From positions 1 to 64,000 of the forward strand of contig NZ_JQEZ01000005.1 of assembly GCF_000743705.1 (NCBI RefSeq): 64,000 bases of DNA, given 5' to 3'. Both the position numbers and the translations under genes were made by a program. This stretch comes from Ruegeria halocynthiae (GTDB lineage: Bacteria; Pseudomonadota; Alphaproteobacteria; Rhodobacterales; Rhodobacteraceae). Below, in pieces: positions 6,904 to 16,364 of the stretch (positions within the stretch are counted from its first letter, which is position 1; the number at the start of each line of letters is the position of its first letter). Below the pieces are notes generated by a model. It was given only the letters and a program-made list of their open reading frames with translations. It made no database searches and was not told the DNA's origin.

Positions 6904-8425
6904 ATGCAGGACATCGACAGACGACACTTTTTGGCCAGCGCAGCGGCGACGGGAACATTGCTGGCATCTCCGCCAAAGCTTTTCGCGCAAAACAGCATGA
7001 CGGCTATGCCTCAGATCGCAGTCGCTGATCTCACAAGCGGTTCAAACGTACCATATGCAATGGATCTAAGGACTGGCTCGCACAACTTTGGAACTGGCGC
7101 GGCAACCGATACTTTCGGGATCAACTCGGACTACCTTGGCCCCCTGGTGAAGGTACGTCGAGGGCAAGAGGTTCAGTTCGATGTCACCAACAACATTGGT
7201 GAGCTCACGGCTGTGCATTGGCATGGACTACACATTCCAGGAGATGTTGATGGCGGGCCGCATCAGTCGATCCAACCGGGGGCAACGTGGAGCCTGGTCC
7301 TAACGATTGATCAACCGGCCGGTCTCAACTGGTTTCATGCTCACACGCATGGTCACACCATGCCACAGGTCTACAAGGGTTTGGCCGGGCTACTTCTAAT
7401 TGAAGATGACGACAGTATCGCCGCTGATCTGCCAAAAACCTTCGGCGTCGAAGAGTTCGCTGTTGTTTTGCAAGATAAGCATCTTCGATGCGGCTGGAAA
7501 AGCGATTCAAACGACTGAAAACGTCAACAACGCCCTTGTTGTAAACGGTGTCGTCGGGCCGGTACAGCAGATCACCCCGAAGGGGTGGGTCCGCTTGCGT
7601 TTGCTCAACGGATCGAATGGCGCCTTCATCAAACTGACCACCGACACCGGTCTGCCATTTCAGGTCATTGGGTCAGATGGTGGATTTCTCGCCGCCCCGG
7701 CAGCGACGGATGTCTTGATGATCTCACCTGGCGAACGTTACGATGTGCTGGTCGATTGCAGCGCTGGCAATCCCGTCACATTGAATGCCGTGCGTCTGGA
7801 TGACGAGGATGTCTCAGCCACCGATGGCATCGTCACAACCCAGAAGACGCAACCTCGGCCCACTCCCGCGCTCACCCTTCAGCCAAGCACTCAGATCTCC
7901 GGATTTTCTGGGACCTTGCCGAAAACACTGGCGACTTTGCCAGCAGCAGATCCAACCCTCGCAGTCCGCCGTCGCAAATTCGTTCTCAATGAGCACATTT
8001 CGCAAAGAATGATCAAAGCTTCCGCCGGTTGGGGCAACACTTGTCACGGCGAGCACAAAGCGATGGGTATCAATGGTCGACCGATGGACATGACGTTCAT
8101 CAACGAGCGTGTACCGCGAGGTGACTATGAGATCTGGGAAGTAACTTCGGATGGCGGGGCTCACCCATTCCACGTTCATGAGTGTTCATATCGAATTCTC
8201 AAACAACTCGGCGTCCAACCACCGGAATACGCTTCCGGCTGGAAAGACATGATGTACGCAGGAGACGGTTTGACTTCAGAATTGCTGGTGCAATTTAATT
8301 ACGATGCGCCGGACACAACGCCCTACATGTATCATTGCCACATCCTGAAGCATGAGGATTGCGGCATGATGGGACAATTCACAGTCGGCAACGAGACCGG
8401 ATACTCAGCACCAATTGCACTGTAA
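6904..8425 (+). pseudogene. Multicopper oxidase (CueO/CotA-like), frameshifted
   Basis: Translation from ATG 6904 gives a twin-arginine signal (DRRHFLASAAATG) and the first cupredoxin domain with HWHGLHIPG (105-113) and WFHAHTHGHT (143-152). The frame ends at 7516-7518. From about 7481 the next frame continues as IFDAAGKAIQTTENVNNALV and carries the third domain with HPFHVHE and YHCHILKHEDCGMMG. All four copper-binding motifs are therefore present but split. Removing the C at 7480 restores one reading frame of about 506 codons. The family oxidises Cu(I), phenols or metals in the periplasm. Either the gene is a recent pseudogene or the base is a sequence error. It stands alone, reading away from the defence remnants. 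Confidence 0.85.
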
Positions 8426-8506
8426 GTCCTCGGGTCGCACGATTGCGATGACTGAGTTCGGTCTCTGCCTCCGATTCCGAACCGCAGTTAGCGTAATTAC
8501 CGAGGG

Positions 8507-8553
8507 GTTTAGGGCTCATTACCACCATCAAGAGTTGAGGATGAGCCCTAAAC
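8507..8553. repeat. 13-bp perfect inverted repeat
   Basis: GTTTAGGGCTCAT at 8507-8519 is the exact reverse complement of ATGAGCCCTAAAC at 8541-8553, with a 21-base spacer. There is no T-run after it, so it is not a canonical terminator of the multicopper oxidase gene, although it lies about 80 bases downstream of it. It could instead be an element end or recombination site. Confidence 0.7.
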
Positions 8554-8649
8554 CTTACGCCGATAGTCAGGTGCGCAGAGGTTTGTGTCGGAGAATTCTC
8601 TTCGGATCACTGGGCCAGTTTGCCTCCCTTTGGTATCTCTGCGTGAATG

Positions 8650-8688
8650 GGCGTGCTCTGTCAGGGCGACTTGGCGTGCTCTGTCAGG
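8650..8688. repeat. 16-base direct repeat, 23-base period
   Basis: GGCGTGCTCTGTCAGG occurs at 8650-8665 and again at 8673-8688. Only two copies are visible and no function is apparent. Confidence 0.75.
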
Positions 8689-8828
8689 AATAAGACAGAC
8701 GCATCATCCAAGCTGCTCACGAATTCAGATTGTTTATGTGGTGAGCAAGAGTGCTTACGCAAAACTCCCAAGTAAGCACCAACGCCGGAAGACATCTACG
8801 CCTCAAGATATTGAATAAAAGGAAGAAA

Positions 8829-8905
8829 TGGCGCACCCGAGAGGATTCGAACCTCTGGCCTCCGCCTTCGGAGGGCGGCGCTCTATCCAGCTGAGCTACG
8901 GGTGC
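8829..8905 (-). tRNA. tRNA-Arg (anticodon CCG)
   Basis: The minus strand folds as a standard 77-nt tRNA: acceptor GCACCCG/CGGGTGC, D-arm GCTC/GAGC, anticodon arm CCGCC-CTCCGAA-GGCGG with anticodon CCG, T-arm AGAGG-TTCGAAT-CCTCT, discriminator G and encoded CCA. It reads codon CGG. It lies between the accessory region and the suf operon. Confidence 0.96.
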
Positions 8906-9007
8906 ATACCGTTCGCGAGATGCTTACGCCATGCTTACGCGAGATTTTCGTCGGCCTAAAGAGCAAACCCGATATTCGCTCAAGCCGTTGTTTAGTCACT
9001 TCTTTCT

Positions 9008-9084
<77 letters not shown>

Positions 9085-9150
9085 CTTGGCCGTTAGCTAT
9101 CCTTGTTCCGATCCGGGTGCAACTGCAAATCTGCACCCCGGAACCAGCTT

Positions 9151-10371
9151 TCAGGCAAACAAATCATGCGCCAGTTCCAGCGCATCAACCAGCGTGTCGA
9201 CTTCTTCTTTGGTGTTATAGAGACCAAAGCTGGCGCGGCAGGTCGCGGTCACGCCGTAAAAGTCCATCAGCGGTCCGGCGCAATGGTGACCGGCACGAAC
9301 GGCGACGCCTTTTTTGTCCAGAATCGTCGAAATATCATGGGCATGCCCTGCCCCATCCATCGTAAAGCTGAAAATGGCCGCCTTGTCCGGACGTGTCCCT
9401 TGCACCTGCACCCAGTTCAATCCTGAAAACCGTTGCATGGTATAATCCCGTAGACCAGCCTCATGCGCGGCGATGTTCTCCATCCCCAGATCCATCATGT
9501 AATCCAGCGCAACGCCAAGGCCGATGGTCTGCACGATGCCGGGTGTTCCGGCCTCAAACTTCATCGGTGGATCGTTGTAGATCACCTGATCTTTGCTGAC
9601 CTCTTTGATCATGTCGCCGCCACCGATAAAGGGGCGCATCTCGGCCATGCGTTCGGATTTGATGTAGATCGCACCTGATCCCGAAGGGCCATAAAGCTTG
9701 TGACCTGTGATCGCATAGAAATCGCAGCCGATGTCCTGAACGTTGACCGGCATATGCACCGCGCCCTGACTACCGTCCACCAGCACCGGAACACCTTTGG
9801 CGTGTGCGCCTTCGGTGATGGCCTTGACGTCGACCACGGTTCCAAGAACGTTCGAACATTGGGTCACGGCAACCAGCTTTGTTCGGGGTCCAATCGCGTC
9901 GATCACGGCCTGCGGGTCCAGCCCGCCGTCCGCCCCCACGTCCACCCATTTCAGGATAACTCCCTGCCGTTCCCGCAGGAAATGCCAGGGCACGATATTG
10001 GCGTGATGCTCCATCACGCTCAGCACGATTTCATCCCCGGCCTGAAGGCGTGGCATCGCCCAACCATAGGCCACAAGGTTGATCCCTTCGGTGGTGCCGG
10101 AATTCAATACGATCTCATCCTCGTCCGACGCCCCAAGAAAACGCGCGATGGTTCCGCGGACGGATTCGTATTTCTCGGTCGCCAGATTGGACAGATAGTG
10201 CAGACCGCGATGCACATTCGCGTATTCCTCGGAATAGGCGCGCGTGACCGCGTCAATCACGACCTGAGGTTTTTGGGCCGACGCGCCGTTGTCCAGATAG
10301 GTCAGCGGCTTGCCATTCACTTCGCGTGCGAGGATCGGAAAGTCAGAGCGGATTTTCTGCACATCATACAT
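9151..10371 (-). CDS. sufS: Cysteine desulfurase SufS
   Basis: This is a 406-residue PLP enzyme of the class II cysteine desulfurase group, which releases sulfur from L-cysteine as an enzyme persulfide for Fe-S cluster assembly on SufBCD. The PLP lysine lies in ITGHKLYGPSG and the catalytic cysteine is Cys364 in RAGHHCAGPLM, followed by RASFGLYNT. The length is normal. It is the last gene of the suf operon, 12 bases after the second Yip1 gene. No sufE, sufU, sufA or sufT homologue follows; a tRNA-Arg pair comes next. Confidence 0.96.
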   Translation of the reverse strand: MYDVQKIRSDFPILAREVNGKPLTYLDNGASAQKPQVVIDAVTRAYSEEYANVHRGLHYLSNLATEKYESVRGTIARFLGASDEDEIVLNSGTTEGINLVAYGWAMPRLQAGDEIVLSVMEHHANIVPWHFLRERQGVILKWVDVGADGGLDPQAVIDAIGPRTKLVAVTQCSNVLGTVVDVKAITEGAHAKGVPVLVDGSQGAVHMPVNVQDIGCDFYAITGHKLYGPSGSGAIYIKSERMAEMRPFIGGGDMIKEVSKDQVIYNDPPMKFEAGTPGIVQTIGLGVALDYMMDLGMENIAAHEAGLRDYTMQRFSGLNWVQVQGTRPDKAAIFSFTMDGAGHAHDISTILDKKGVAVRAGHHCAGPLMDFYGVTATCRASFGLYNTKEEVDTLVDALELAHDLFA

Positions 10372-10383
10372 GGTTTGTATTCC

Positions 10384-10950
10384 CTATACGGGGCCGCTGG
10401 GCGTCAACACGAGGACAAAGGGCACCGCAACCAATGCGGACAACACAATGACCCCGAACGATTTCCAAAGCGATTGGAATTCATGGGCTTCATTCAGGAA
10501 ATGGAGCGTGACGTAAAGGCTGATCAGCGCAGTTGCCAGCAAAAACATCAGCATCATGAAGGGCAAGGCAATCGTGATAACAAGCGTGATCAAAAGCGCG
10601 CCAATTTGCAGGTACTGCAGCCAGACCGTCAGAACCATGATGTCCTCAAACTGGCCGGACCCGCCCAGAAACCGTCCGATGATCAAAAAAGCCAGGATGC
10701 TGAACAGCATGGCGCCGGCTGATCTGACAAGGTTCAGAACCAACGGATCCGAGGCGGGCACCGGCTCACCATCAGGGATCGGTATCAGATTTTCGATTCC
10801 GACCTGCACCAGACCATTCAGGACAACAGCCAGGAAAAAGGCCAGCCACAAAACCTCTCGTCCGGGACGAAGGCTCAGCAGGCGGCGGGCCGCCTCGGCG
10901 GGATTGGTCAAGGTCAAAACCGCAAGATTACCCAGTGCAGCAGCGTTCAT
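10384..10950 (-). CDS. Yip1-family integral membrane protein
   Basis: This 188-residue protein has about five hydrophobic segments: VLWLAFFLAVVLNGLV, LFSILAFLIIGRFLGG, ALLITLVITIALPFMMLMFLL and two more. The pattern of GRFLGGSGQFEDI and following helices is that of Yip1-domain proteins, whose bacterial role is unknown. Its ATG overlaps the stop of the preceding Yip1 gene (10947-10950), and sufS follows after 12 bases, so it is co-translated within the suf operon. A membrane role connected with Fe-S assembly is only inferred from position. Confidence 0.8.
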   Translation of the reverse strand: MNAAALGNLAVLTLTNPAEAARRLLSLRPGREVLWLAFFLAVVLNGLVQVGIENLIPIPDGEPVPASDPLVLNLVRSAGAMLFSILAFLIIGRFLGGSGQFEDIMVLTVWLQYLQIGALLITLVITIALPFMMLMFLLATALISLYVTLHFLNEAHEFQSLWKSFGVIVLSALVAVPFVLVLTPSGPV

Positions 10951-11432
10951 TCAGTATGCCTTTGTGCTTGTCTGAGGCCAGACAGCCAGAACCAGACAAA
11001 AATTACCAGCCACACGACACCGACCAAGGTCAATGTCGGGCCAGGTCCGATAAGCCCTGCAACCAGCCCGTTCAACAAAATCAACGGGGTCGAGGCCAAA
11101 AGGGCCCAGAACAAAGCCAGCCGGGCCCCATACGCGGTCCCGCCCCCACCAAAAAGGCGCGCGGCCCCATATGAGGCGAAGGCCAGAAAATAGAACAACA
11201 ACGGCAGGATAATGACCGAGCCGAGCAACGCCCCACCCATCAGCATGTTTAATTCCAGCCCTTCCAGATGCGCCCGGCGGGCGAGGTTTGGCATTTGCGC
11301 GATGAAGGCCACCACGCAAAATGCCATGACAAAGACCAATGCGCGATCCTCACGCGGGCCCAGATCAAGAAGCCGACGCACGACGCGCCCCGGCCCGCGA
11401 TAGGTCGCTACGATATCCGATGTGACAGGCAT
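10947..11432 (-). CDS. Yip1-family integral membrane protein (second copy)
   Basis: This 161-residue protein has an amphipathic N-terminus (YRGPGRVVRRLLDLGPREDRAL) and four to five membrane segments, including LVFVMAFCVVAFIAQM and GVVWLVIFVWFWL. It resembles its downstream neighbour in topology and in the ARLFGGGGTAYGARLALFW stretch, so the two probably arose by duplication. The start codon shares a base with the sufD stop (TGATG at 11432). Function is unknown; the tight linkage suggests co-expression with the Suf proteins. Confidence 0.78.
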   Translation of the reverse strand: MPVTSDIVATYRGPGRVVRRLLDLGPREDRALVFVMAFCVVAFIAQMPNLARRAHLEGLELNMLMGGALLGSVIILPLLFYFLAFASYGAARLFGGGGTAYGARLALFWALLASTPLILLNGLVAGLIGPGPTLTLVGVVWLVIFVWFWLSGLRQAQRHTE

Positions 11433-12712
11433 CAGCTGCGCCGCGACAACCAGCCTTCCAGGCGGTTCACGATAGCTTCGACCAATGCTGCGTCCTCGAT
11501 TTCGTCCACCGCCTCGGCCAGAAAGGCCAAAGTCAACATATTGGTGGCCTCTTTTGTCGGAACCCCGCGCGAACGCAGGTAGAACAAAGCCGTTTCGTCA
11601 ATCGCGCCCGACGTCGACCCGTGCGAACAGGCCACATCATCGGCATAGATCTCAAGCTCGGGCTTGGCCAGAAACTGACTGTCATCATCCAACAGCAAAG
11701 ACTGGCTGATCTGATACCCATCGGTTTTCTGCGCGCCTTGCTTGACCAGGATTTTACCCTGAAACACGCCGGTTGCCCCATTGCGCAGAACTTTTTTGAA
11801 GACTTGTCGGCTTTCACAGTTCACCGCGTCATGCGTGATAAAGACGGTATCATCATGATGAAAATCACCATCACCGACACAGGCACCCGAAACTTGCGCA
11901 ATCGCATCATCCCCGGTTAGCTCGACAATCTGTTCATTGCGCGTCAGCACGCCGTTCACTGTCAGAGTAAAGGACTTGTAAACCGATTCTCGCCCCAAAC
12001 GCGTGAACATATGTGTAGCAGCCCGGCGTTCATGATCCCTGCCCTGCGCACGGACATGATGCAGCGTACCGCCATCAGCGATGTCGATTTCAATGCATTT
12101 ATTAAACCGGGCAGCAGCCGGACCATTTTCAAGGATCGTCACCTCGGCGCCGCTTTCGACGCGGACGATATGGTGCAGCATGGCATCAGACGAATCCGAC
12201 GCATGGCGATAGATCAGGCTGATCGGCTTGCTTGGCTTTCCAGTCACGTGAATTGCGACGCCATCCGCCGCAAACGCCGTGTTCAACGCCGCCAGCGGGC
12301 GCTGCACAGGTGTTTGACCGCGCGTTTCCAGAACGCCGTACAGCTCTTTGGCCCAATGGATGTCTTTGCAGCAGATATCCTCGATCCGGTCGATGCTGAC
12401 GCCTTCCAGTGTCAGATCATCCGACTCTTCCGGGCTGAAAACACCATCGACAAATACGATTTTCAGGCGGTCCAGATCACTGAACAGCAAAGGTTCATCA
12501 GAATGGAACACCGCTGCGTGCGGCGCTTCGGGTGCAATCAGCGTATCGGGGCGCGTGTACTTCCAATACTCATCGCGCCGACTGGGCAGACCCATCTCAA
12601 GCACGCGGGCCAGCGCATCCTCGCGCGCGGCCCGGGTGCAACCTGCGTCGGGCATGACCAGATTGGCCAACCGCGCCTGCGTCACAGTTTGTTTGACTTC
12701 GGGCAATGCCAT
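11432..12712 (-). CDS. sufD: Fe-S cluster assembly protein SufD
   Basis: This 426-residue protein has the SufB/SufD beta-helix core domain in its C-terminal half (YQISQSLLLDDDSQFLAKPELEIYADDVACSHGSTSGAIDE). The ACSHG-type motif and the closing RGVPTKEATNMLTLAFLAE are characteristic. SufD pairs with SufB and the ATPase SufC to form the scaffold for [Fe-S] assembly in the cytoplasm. The N-terminal part (about 1-150) is variable, as usual. The ATG shares one base with the sufC stop codon, showing translational coupling. Confidence 0.95.
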   Translation of the reverse strand: MALPEVKQTVTQARLANLVMPDAGCTRAAREDALARVLEMGLPSRRDEYWKYTRPDTLIAPEAPHAAVFHSDEPLLFSDLDRLKIVFVDGVFSPEESDDLTLEGVSIDRIEDICCKDIHWAKELYGVLETRGQTPVQRPLAALNTAFAADGVAIHVTGKPSKPISLIYRHASDSSDAMLHHIVRVESGAEVTILENGPAAARFNKCIEIDIADGGTLHHVRAQGRDHERRAATHMFTRLGRESVYKSFTLTVNGVLTRNEQIVELTGDDAIAQVSGACVGDGDFHHDDTVFITHDAVNCESRQVFKKVLRNGATGVFQGKILVKQGAQKTDGYQISQSLLLDDDSQFLAKPELEIYADDVACSHGSTSGAIDETALFYLRSRGVPTKEATNMLTLAFLAEAVDEIEDAALVEAIVNRLEGWLSRRS

Positions 12713-13467
12713 CAGTTCACCTCGGCCAGAATGTCGGCATAGCCGTTGTTTTCCACCTCAAGTGCCAGCTCGGGGCCGCCGGTTTTGATGATCCGGCCGT
12801 CCGCCATGATATGCACCACGTCCGGTTTGATGTGATCCAACAGACGCTGATAGTGGGTGATGACAAGGAAACCGCGCCCTTCATCCCGCAGGGCATTCAC
12901 GCCTTCGGCCACCAGTTTCATTGCATCCACGTCCAGGCCCGAGTCGGTCTCGTCCAGAATGCACATCTTGGGTTCCAGCATCGCCATCTGCAGGATCTCG
13001 TTGCGCTTTTTCTCACCGCCCGAGAAGCCGACGTTTACGGGGCGTTTCAGCATGTCGGCGTCGATTTTCAGCGATTTGGCCTTGGCGCGGACAAGTTTCA
13101 GGAAATCGGCCGCCGACAGCTCTTCTTCGCCGCGCGCTTTGCGCTGTGCGTTCACTGCGGTGCGCAGAAAGGTCATGTTGCCAACGCCCGGGATTTCAAC
13201 CGGGTACTGGAATGCCAGAAAGACACCCGCGGCCGCACGCTCTTCGGGCTCCATCTCCAGCAGGTCTTCGCCATTCAATTCGGCCGAACCTTCGGTGACC
13301 TCATAGCCGTCACGCCCCGACAACACATAGCTGAGCGTTGACTTGCCCGAGCCGTTCGGCCCCATGATCGCATGCACCTTGCCAGCCTCGACCGTCAGAT
13401 CGACACCTTTGAGGATCTGCTTGTCTTCTTCCTCAAGTTTCACGTGCAGGTTTTTGATTTCCAGCAT
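12712..13467 (-). CDS. sufC: Fe-S assembly ATPase SufC
   Basis: This is a 251-residue ABC ATPase. Walker A is GPNGSGKST, the signature is FSGGEKKRNE and Walker B is CILDETDSGLDVD, all of the SufC type; the GLDVDAMK stretch is diagnostic. SufC drives conformational change of SufBD during cluster assembly. I start it at 13467 (MLEIKNLHVKLEE) because AGGA lies seven bases upstream; the eight codons further upstream look like leader sequence. It is separated by 51 bases from the small upstream gene. Confidence 0.96.
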   Translation of the reverse strand: MLEIKNLHVKLEEEDKQILKGVDLTVEAGKVHAIMGPNGSGKSTLSYVLSGRDGYEVTEGSAELNGEDLLEMEPEERAAAGVFLAFQYPVEIPGVGNMTFLRTAVNAQRKARGEEELSAADFLKLVRAKAKSLKIDADMLKRPVNVGFSGGEKKRNEILQMAMLEPKMCILDETDSGLDVDAMKLVAEGVNALRDEGRGFLVITHYQRLLDHIKPDVVHIMADGRIIKTGGPELALEVENNGYADILAEVN

Positions 13468-13518
13468 TTTTTGTCCTTTTGCGTAACGCAAGGGGCGTTA
13501 GATTGCCCCAGTCAATTC

Positions 13519-13722
13519 CTAACCCAGCGCCTTGCGCATAACGCGCGCAGCAACCCATCCAAGGATCGCTCCACCGCCTACGGCCCAGACCGGGTTGATG
13601 AAGTCCATATGATTGATGTTGACGTAGACAACACCCAGCAAGCCGCCCAATACCGGAAGCGCATAACCCAAGAGGGTCAACACATCATCCTTTTGGATGG
13701 GCTTGCGAGGCTCACGCGCCAT
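13519..13722 (-). CDS. Small membrane protein between sufB and sufC
   Basis: This 67-residue protein has a charged N-terminus ([13 protein letters not shown]), two predicted membrane helices (VLTLLGYALPVLGGLLGVVYV and PVWAVGGGAILGWVAARV) and a basic end. Its start shares a base with the sufB stop (TGATG at 13722). I recognise no named family. The coupled position argues that it is a real gene expressed with the Suf proteins. Confidence 0.75.
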   Translation of the reverse strand: MAREPRKPIQKDDVLTLLGYALPVLGGLLGVVYVNINHMDFINPVWAVGGGAILGWVAARVMRKALG

Positions 13723-15242
13723 TAGCCAACCGAGCCTTCCAGCGAGATCGCCACAAGCTGTTGCGCTTCCATCGCAAATTCCATCGGCAGTGCTTGCAGT
13801 ACGTCCTTGCAGAACCCGTTAACGACCAGCGCCACGGCTTCTTCTTCGTCCATGCCGCGCTGGCGGCAATAGAACAGCTGATCTTCATCCACCTTGGATG
13901 TCGTCGCTTCATGCTCGACCCGGCTCGAATTGTTCTTGACCTCGATATACGGCACCGTATGTGCACCGCATTTGTCGCCGATCAGCAAGCTGTCACATTG
14001 CGTATAGTTGCGGCTGTCCTTCGCCTTGGGATGCATCGACACCAACCCGCGATAGGTGTTCTGCGCCTTACCTGCACTGATCCCTTTAGAGACGATCCGC
14101 GACTTGGTGTTCTTACCCAGATGAATCATCTTGGTGCCGGTGTCGGCCTGCTGATAGTTGTTGGTAATCGCAATCGAATAAAACTCACCCTGGCTGTCAT
14201 CGCCGCGCAGGATGCAGGACGGGTACTTCCACGTCACGGCCGAGCCGGTTTCAACCTGCGTCCACATCACTTTGGACCGATCACCGCGGCAATCGGCGCG
14301 CTTGGTCACAAAGTTATAGATTCCGCCCTTGCCGTTCTCATCGCCCGGGAACCAGTTCTGAACGGTCGAGTATTTCACTTCGGCGTCTTCTTCGATGATG
14401 ATCTCGACCACCGCCGCGTGCAACTGCGCAGTGTCACGCTGGGGCGCAGTACAGCCTTCCAGATAGGATACGTACGAACCCTTGTCAGCGATGATCAGTG
14501 TCCGCTCAAACTGGCCGGTGTTTTCGGCGTTGATGCGGAAATAGGTGCTCAACTCCATCGGGCAACGTACACCCGGCGGGATGTAAACGAACGAGCCGTC
14601 CGAGAAGACCGCCGAATTCAGCGTCGCATAATAGTTGTCGGACACCGGAACCACGGTGCCGAGGTATTTCTTAACCAGCTCGGGATGTTCTCTGATCGCC
14701 TCGGAGATCGAACAGAAGATCACGCCGTGCTTCATCAATTCGTCCTGAAAGGTCGTACCAACAGAAACCGAGTCAAATACCGCGTCCACAGCGACCTTGC
14801 GGCCCTCGGCGGGCATATCCTCGGCCCCTTCGACGCCAGCCAAAATCATCTGTTCTTTCAGGGGGATACCCAGCTTTTCGTATGTGGCCAGCAGCTTGGG
14901 ATCGACCTCATCCAGAGATTTGGGCTTTTCCTCCATCGATTTCGGACGGGCATAGTAATACTGGTCTTGAAAGTCGATTTTGGGATAGCTGACCATCGCC
15001 CAGTTCGGCTCATCAATCTGGGTCCAGCGTTCGAATGCAGCCAGACGCCATTCCGTCATCCACTCGGGTTCTTCGTTTTTCCCCGAGATCAGACGGACGA
15101 TATCCGGGTTCACGCCTTTTGGCGCGTATTCCATCTCGATATCGGTATCCCAACCGTATTTATAGGTTCCGACCTCACGTACCGCATCCACGGTTTCCTG
15201 ATCGACACCCTCTTTTACCTGGGTCTGGTCCAAAGCGGCCAT
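13722..15242 (-). CDS. sufB: Fe-S cluster scaffold protein SufB
   Basis: This 506-residue protein is full length for SufB. It shows [50 protein letters not shown] and the C-terminal [14 protein letters not shown], all conserved in SufB. SufB forms the SufBC2D scaffold with SufC and SufD and accepts sulfur from the desulfurase. It starts 18 bases after the upstream cysteine desulfurase gene stops and is followed directly by the small membrane protein gene. Confidence 0.97.
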   Translation of the reverse strand: MAALDQTQVKEGVDQETVDAVREVGTYKYGWDTDIEMEYAPKGVNPDIVRLISGKNEEPEWMTEWRLAAFERWTQIDEPNWAMVSYPKIDFQDQYYYARPKSMEEKPKSLDEVDPKLLATYEKLGIPLKEQMILAGVEGAEDMPAEGRKVAVDAVFDSVSVGTTFQDELMKHGVIFCSISEAIREHPELVKKYLGTVVPVSDNYYATLNSAVFSDGSFVYIPPGVRCPMELSTYFRINAENTGQFERTLIIADKGSYVSYLEGCTAPQRDTAQLHAAVVEIIIEEDAEVKYSTVQNWFPGDENGKGGIYNFVTKRADCRGDRSKVMWTQVETGSAVTWKYPSCILRGDDSQGEFYSIAITNNYQQADTGTKMIHLGKNTKSRIVSKGISAGKAQNTYRGLVSMHPKAKDSRNYTQCDSLLIGDKCGAHTVPYIEVKNNSSRVEHEATTSKVDEDQLFYCRQRGMDEEEAVALVVNGFCKDVLQALPMEFAMEAQQLVAISLEGSVG

Positions 15243-15260
15243 AAAACACCCTCCGTCAGA

Positions 15261-16304
15261 TCACGCGGCACGCGCGCGATGCTTTTTCTCTTTCTCAAGC
15301 CACGTTTCGGCGAAACGCAGCACATCTTCTTCTGTCGTCCGAGGCCCCAGCGAAACACGGATTGCGCTGGCGGCTGTGACCTCGTCATATCCCATAGCGG
15401 TCAGTACCGCGCTGGCCCGGACCTTGCCGCTGGAACAGGCCGAGCCCGCGCTGACAGCGAAACCCGACAAATCCATCTGCATAACCTGCGTTTCGCCCTT
15501 CCAGCCCGGCGACGCAAAACACAAAGTATTGGGAAGGCGATCCTGACCTTTCCCGACAAAAATAGTAGATTTAGAGCCAGCCTCAAGGGCCTTTTCTAGA
15601 ATATTTCTAAATTCCGCAACCCGCTCCCAAACGCCATTTGCCAGATCCCGCGCCGCGACTTCAGCTGCGGCCCCGAACCCCGCGATTCCAATGACATTTT
15701 CAGTGCCCGAGCGGCGGCCCATTTCCTGACCACCGCCTTTGATCATGGCGGGAACATCCGTTCCGCGTTTCATCACAACTGCGCCAATCCCCTTTGGGCC
15801 GCCCAGTTTGTGGGCAGAAATCAGCGCCATTTGAGCATCAAGCCAGTTGAACGCCACGGGCAGTTTGCCAAACGCCTGCGTCGCGTCAGTCACCGCCAAC
15901 CCCGACGGCAGGGATTGAACAATCCCCGTTTCGGAATTGGCCAGTTGCAGGGTCGATGCCCCGGGCGTCTGCACCGAAACCAGACCAGTGGCAGACACGC
16001 CCAGATCATCGCTGCACCAGGCTTTTACCGCATCATGTTCAATCGCTGACCCACTCAGATCACGCCCCGCCAGCGCCAGCGCCGCCCCTTCGGTGGAACC
16101 GGACGTAAACACGATATCGGACCCATCCGCCCCAAACGCAGTCGCGATTTGCGCGCGGGCGCGTTCAATCAATGCCTTTGCGGCACGCCCTTCAGCATGG
16201 ACCGAGGACGGGTTTCCACATACATCCATCGCGGCAACCATGGCGTCGCGCGCCTCGGGGCGAAGGGGTGTTGTCGCGTTATGATCAAGATAAACGCGAT
16301 TCAT
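15261..16304 (-). CDS. Cysteine desulfurase (NifS/IscS-like class)
   Basis: This 347-residue PLP enzyme begins MNRVYLDHNATTPLRPEA, the class I desulfurase N-terminus. The PLP lysine is in SAHKLGGPKGIGA and the catalytic Cys is about residue 290 in SAGSACSSGKV. It would supply sulfur to SufBCD or other thio-transfer pathways; the operon thus has two desulfurases, this one and SufS. It is shorter than E. coli IscS (about 400) and lacks the C-terminal IscU-docking tail, as is usual in this group. I start it at 16304, behind AAAGGTGA, rather than at the upstream ATG. Confidence 0.93.
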   Translation of the reverse strand: MNRVYLDHNATTPLRPEARDAMVAAMDVCGNPSSVHAEGRAAKALIERARAQIATAFGADGSDIVFTSGSTEGAALALAGRDLSGSAIEHDAVKAWCSDDLGVSATGLVSVQTPGASTLQLANSETGIVQSLPSGLAVTDATQAFGKLPVAFNWLDAQMALISAHKLGGPKGIGAVVMKRGTDVPAMIKGGGQEMGRRSGTENVIGIAGFGAAAEVAARDLANGVWERVAEFRNILEKALEAGSKSTIFVGKGQDRLPNTLCFASPGWKGETQVMQMDLSGFAVSAGSACSSGKVRASAVLTAMGYDEVTAASAIRVSLGPRTTEEDVLRFAETWLEKEKKHRARAA

Positions 16305-16364
16305 AGATTCACCTTTTCTTTGATAGTGAATGTTCTGACAAACCAATATCGGCTGCCCTCGTGA

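Larger units (their letters stand above)
8426..8828. other. Intergenic stretch with one long hairpin and a short direct repeat
   Basis: No gene is recognised in these 400 bases. They hold a 13-bp perfect inverted repeat (8507-8519 with 8541-8553) and a 16-base direct repeat (8650-8665 and 8673-8688). The rest is unremarkable sequence up to the tRNA-Arg 3' end. There is no integrase gene. Confidence 0.6.

Noticed and set aside
7470..7490. Programmed frameshift in the multicopper oxidase gene
   Set aside because: No slippery heptamer or downstream pseudoknot is apparent, and this family does not use frameshifting.
13761..15599. A 612-codon plus-strand open frame opposite sufB
   Set aside because: It is the antisense shadow of sufB and the end of the desulfurase gene, without recognisable domains or a ribosome binding site.
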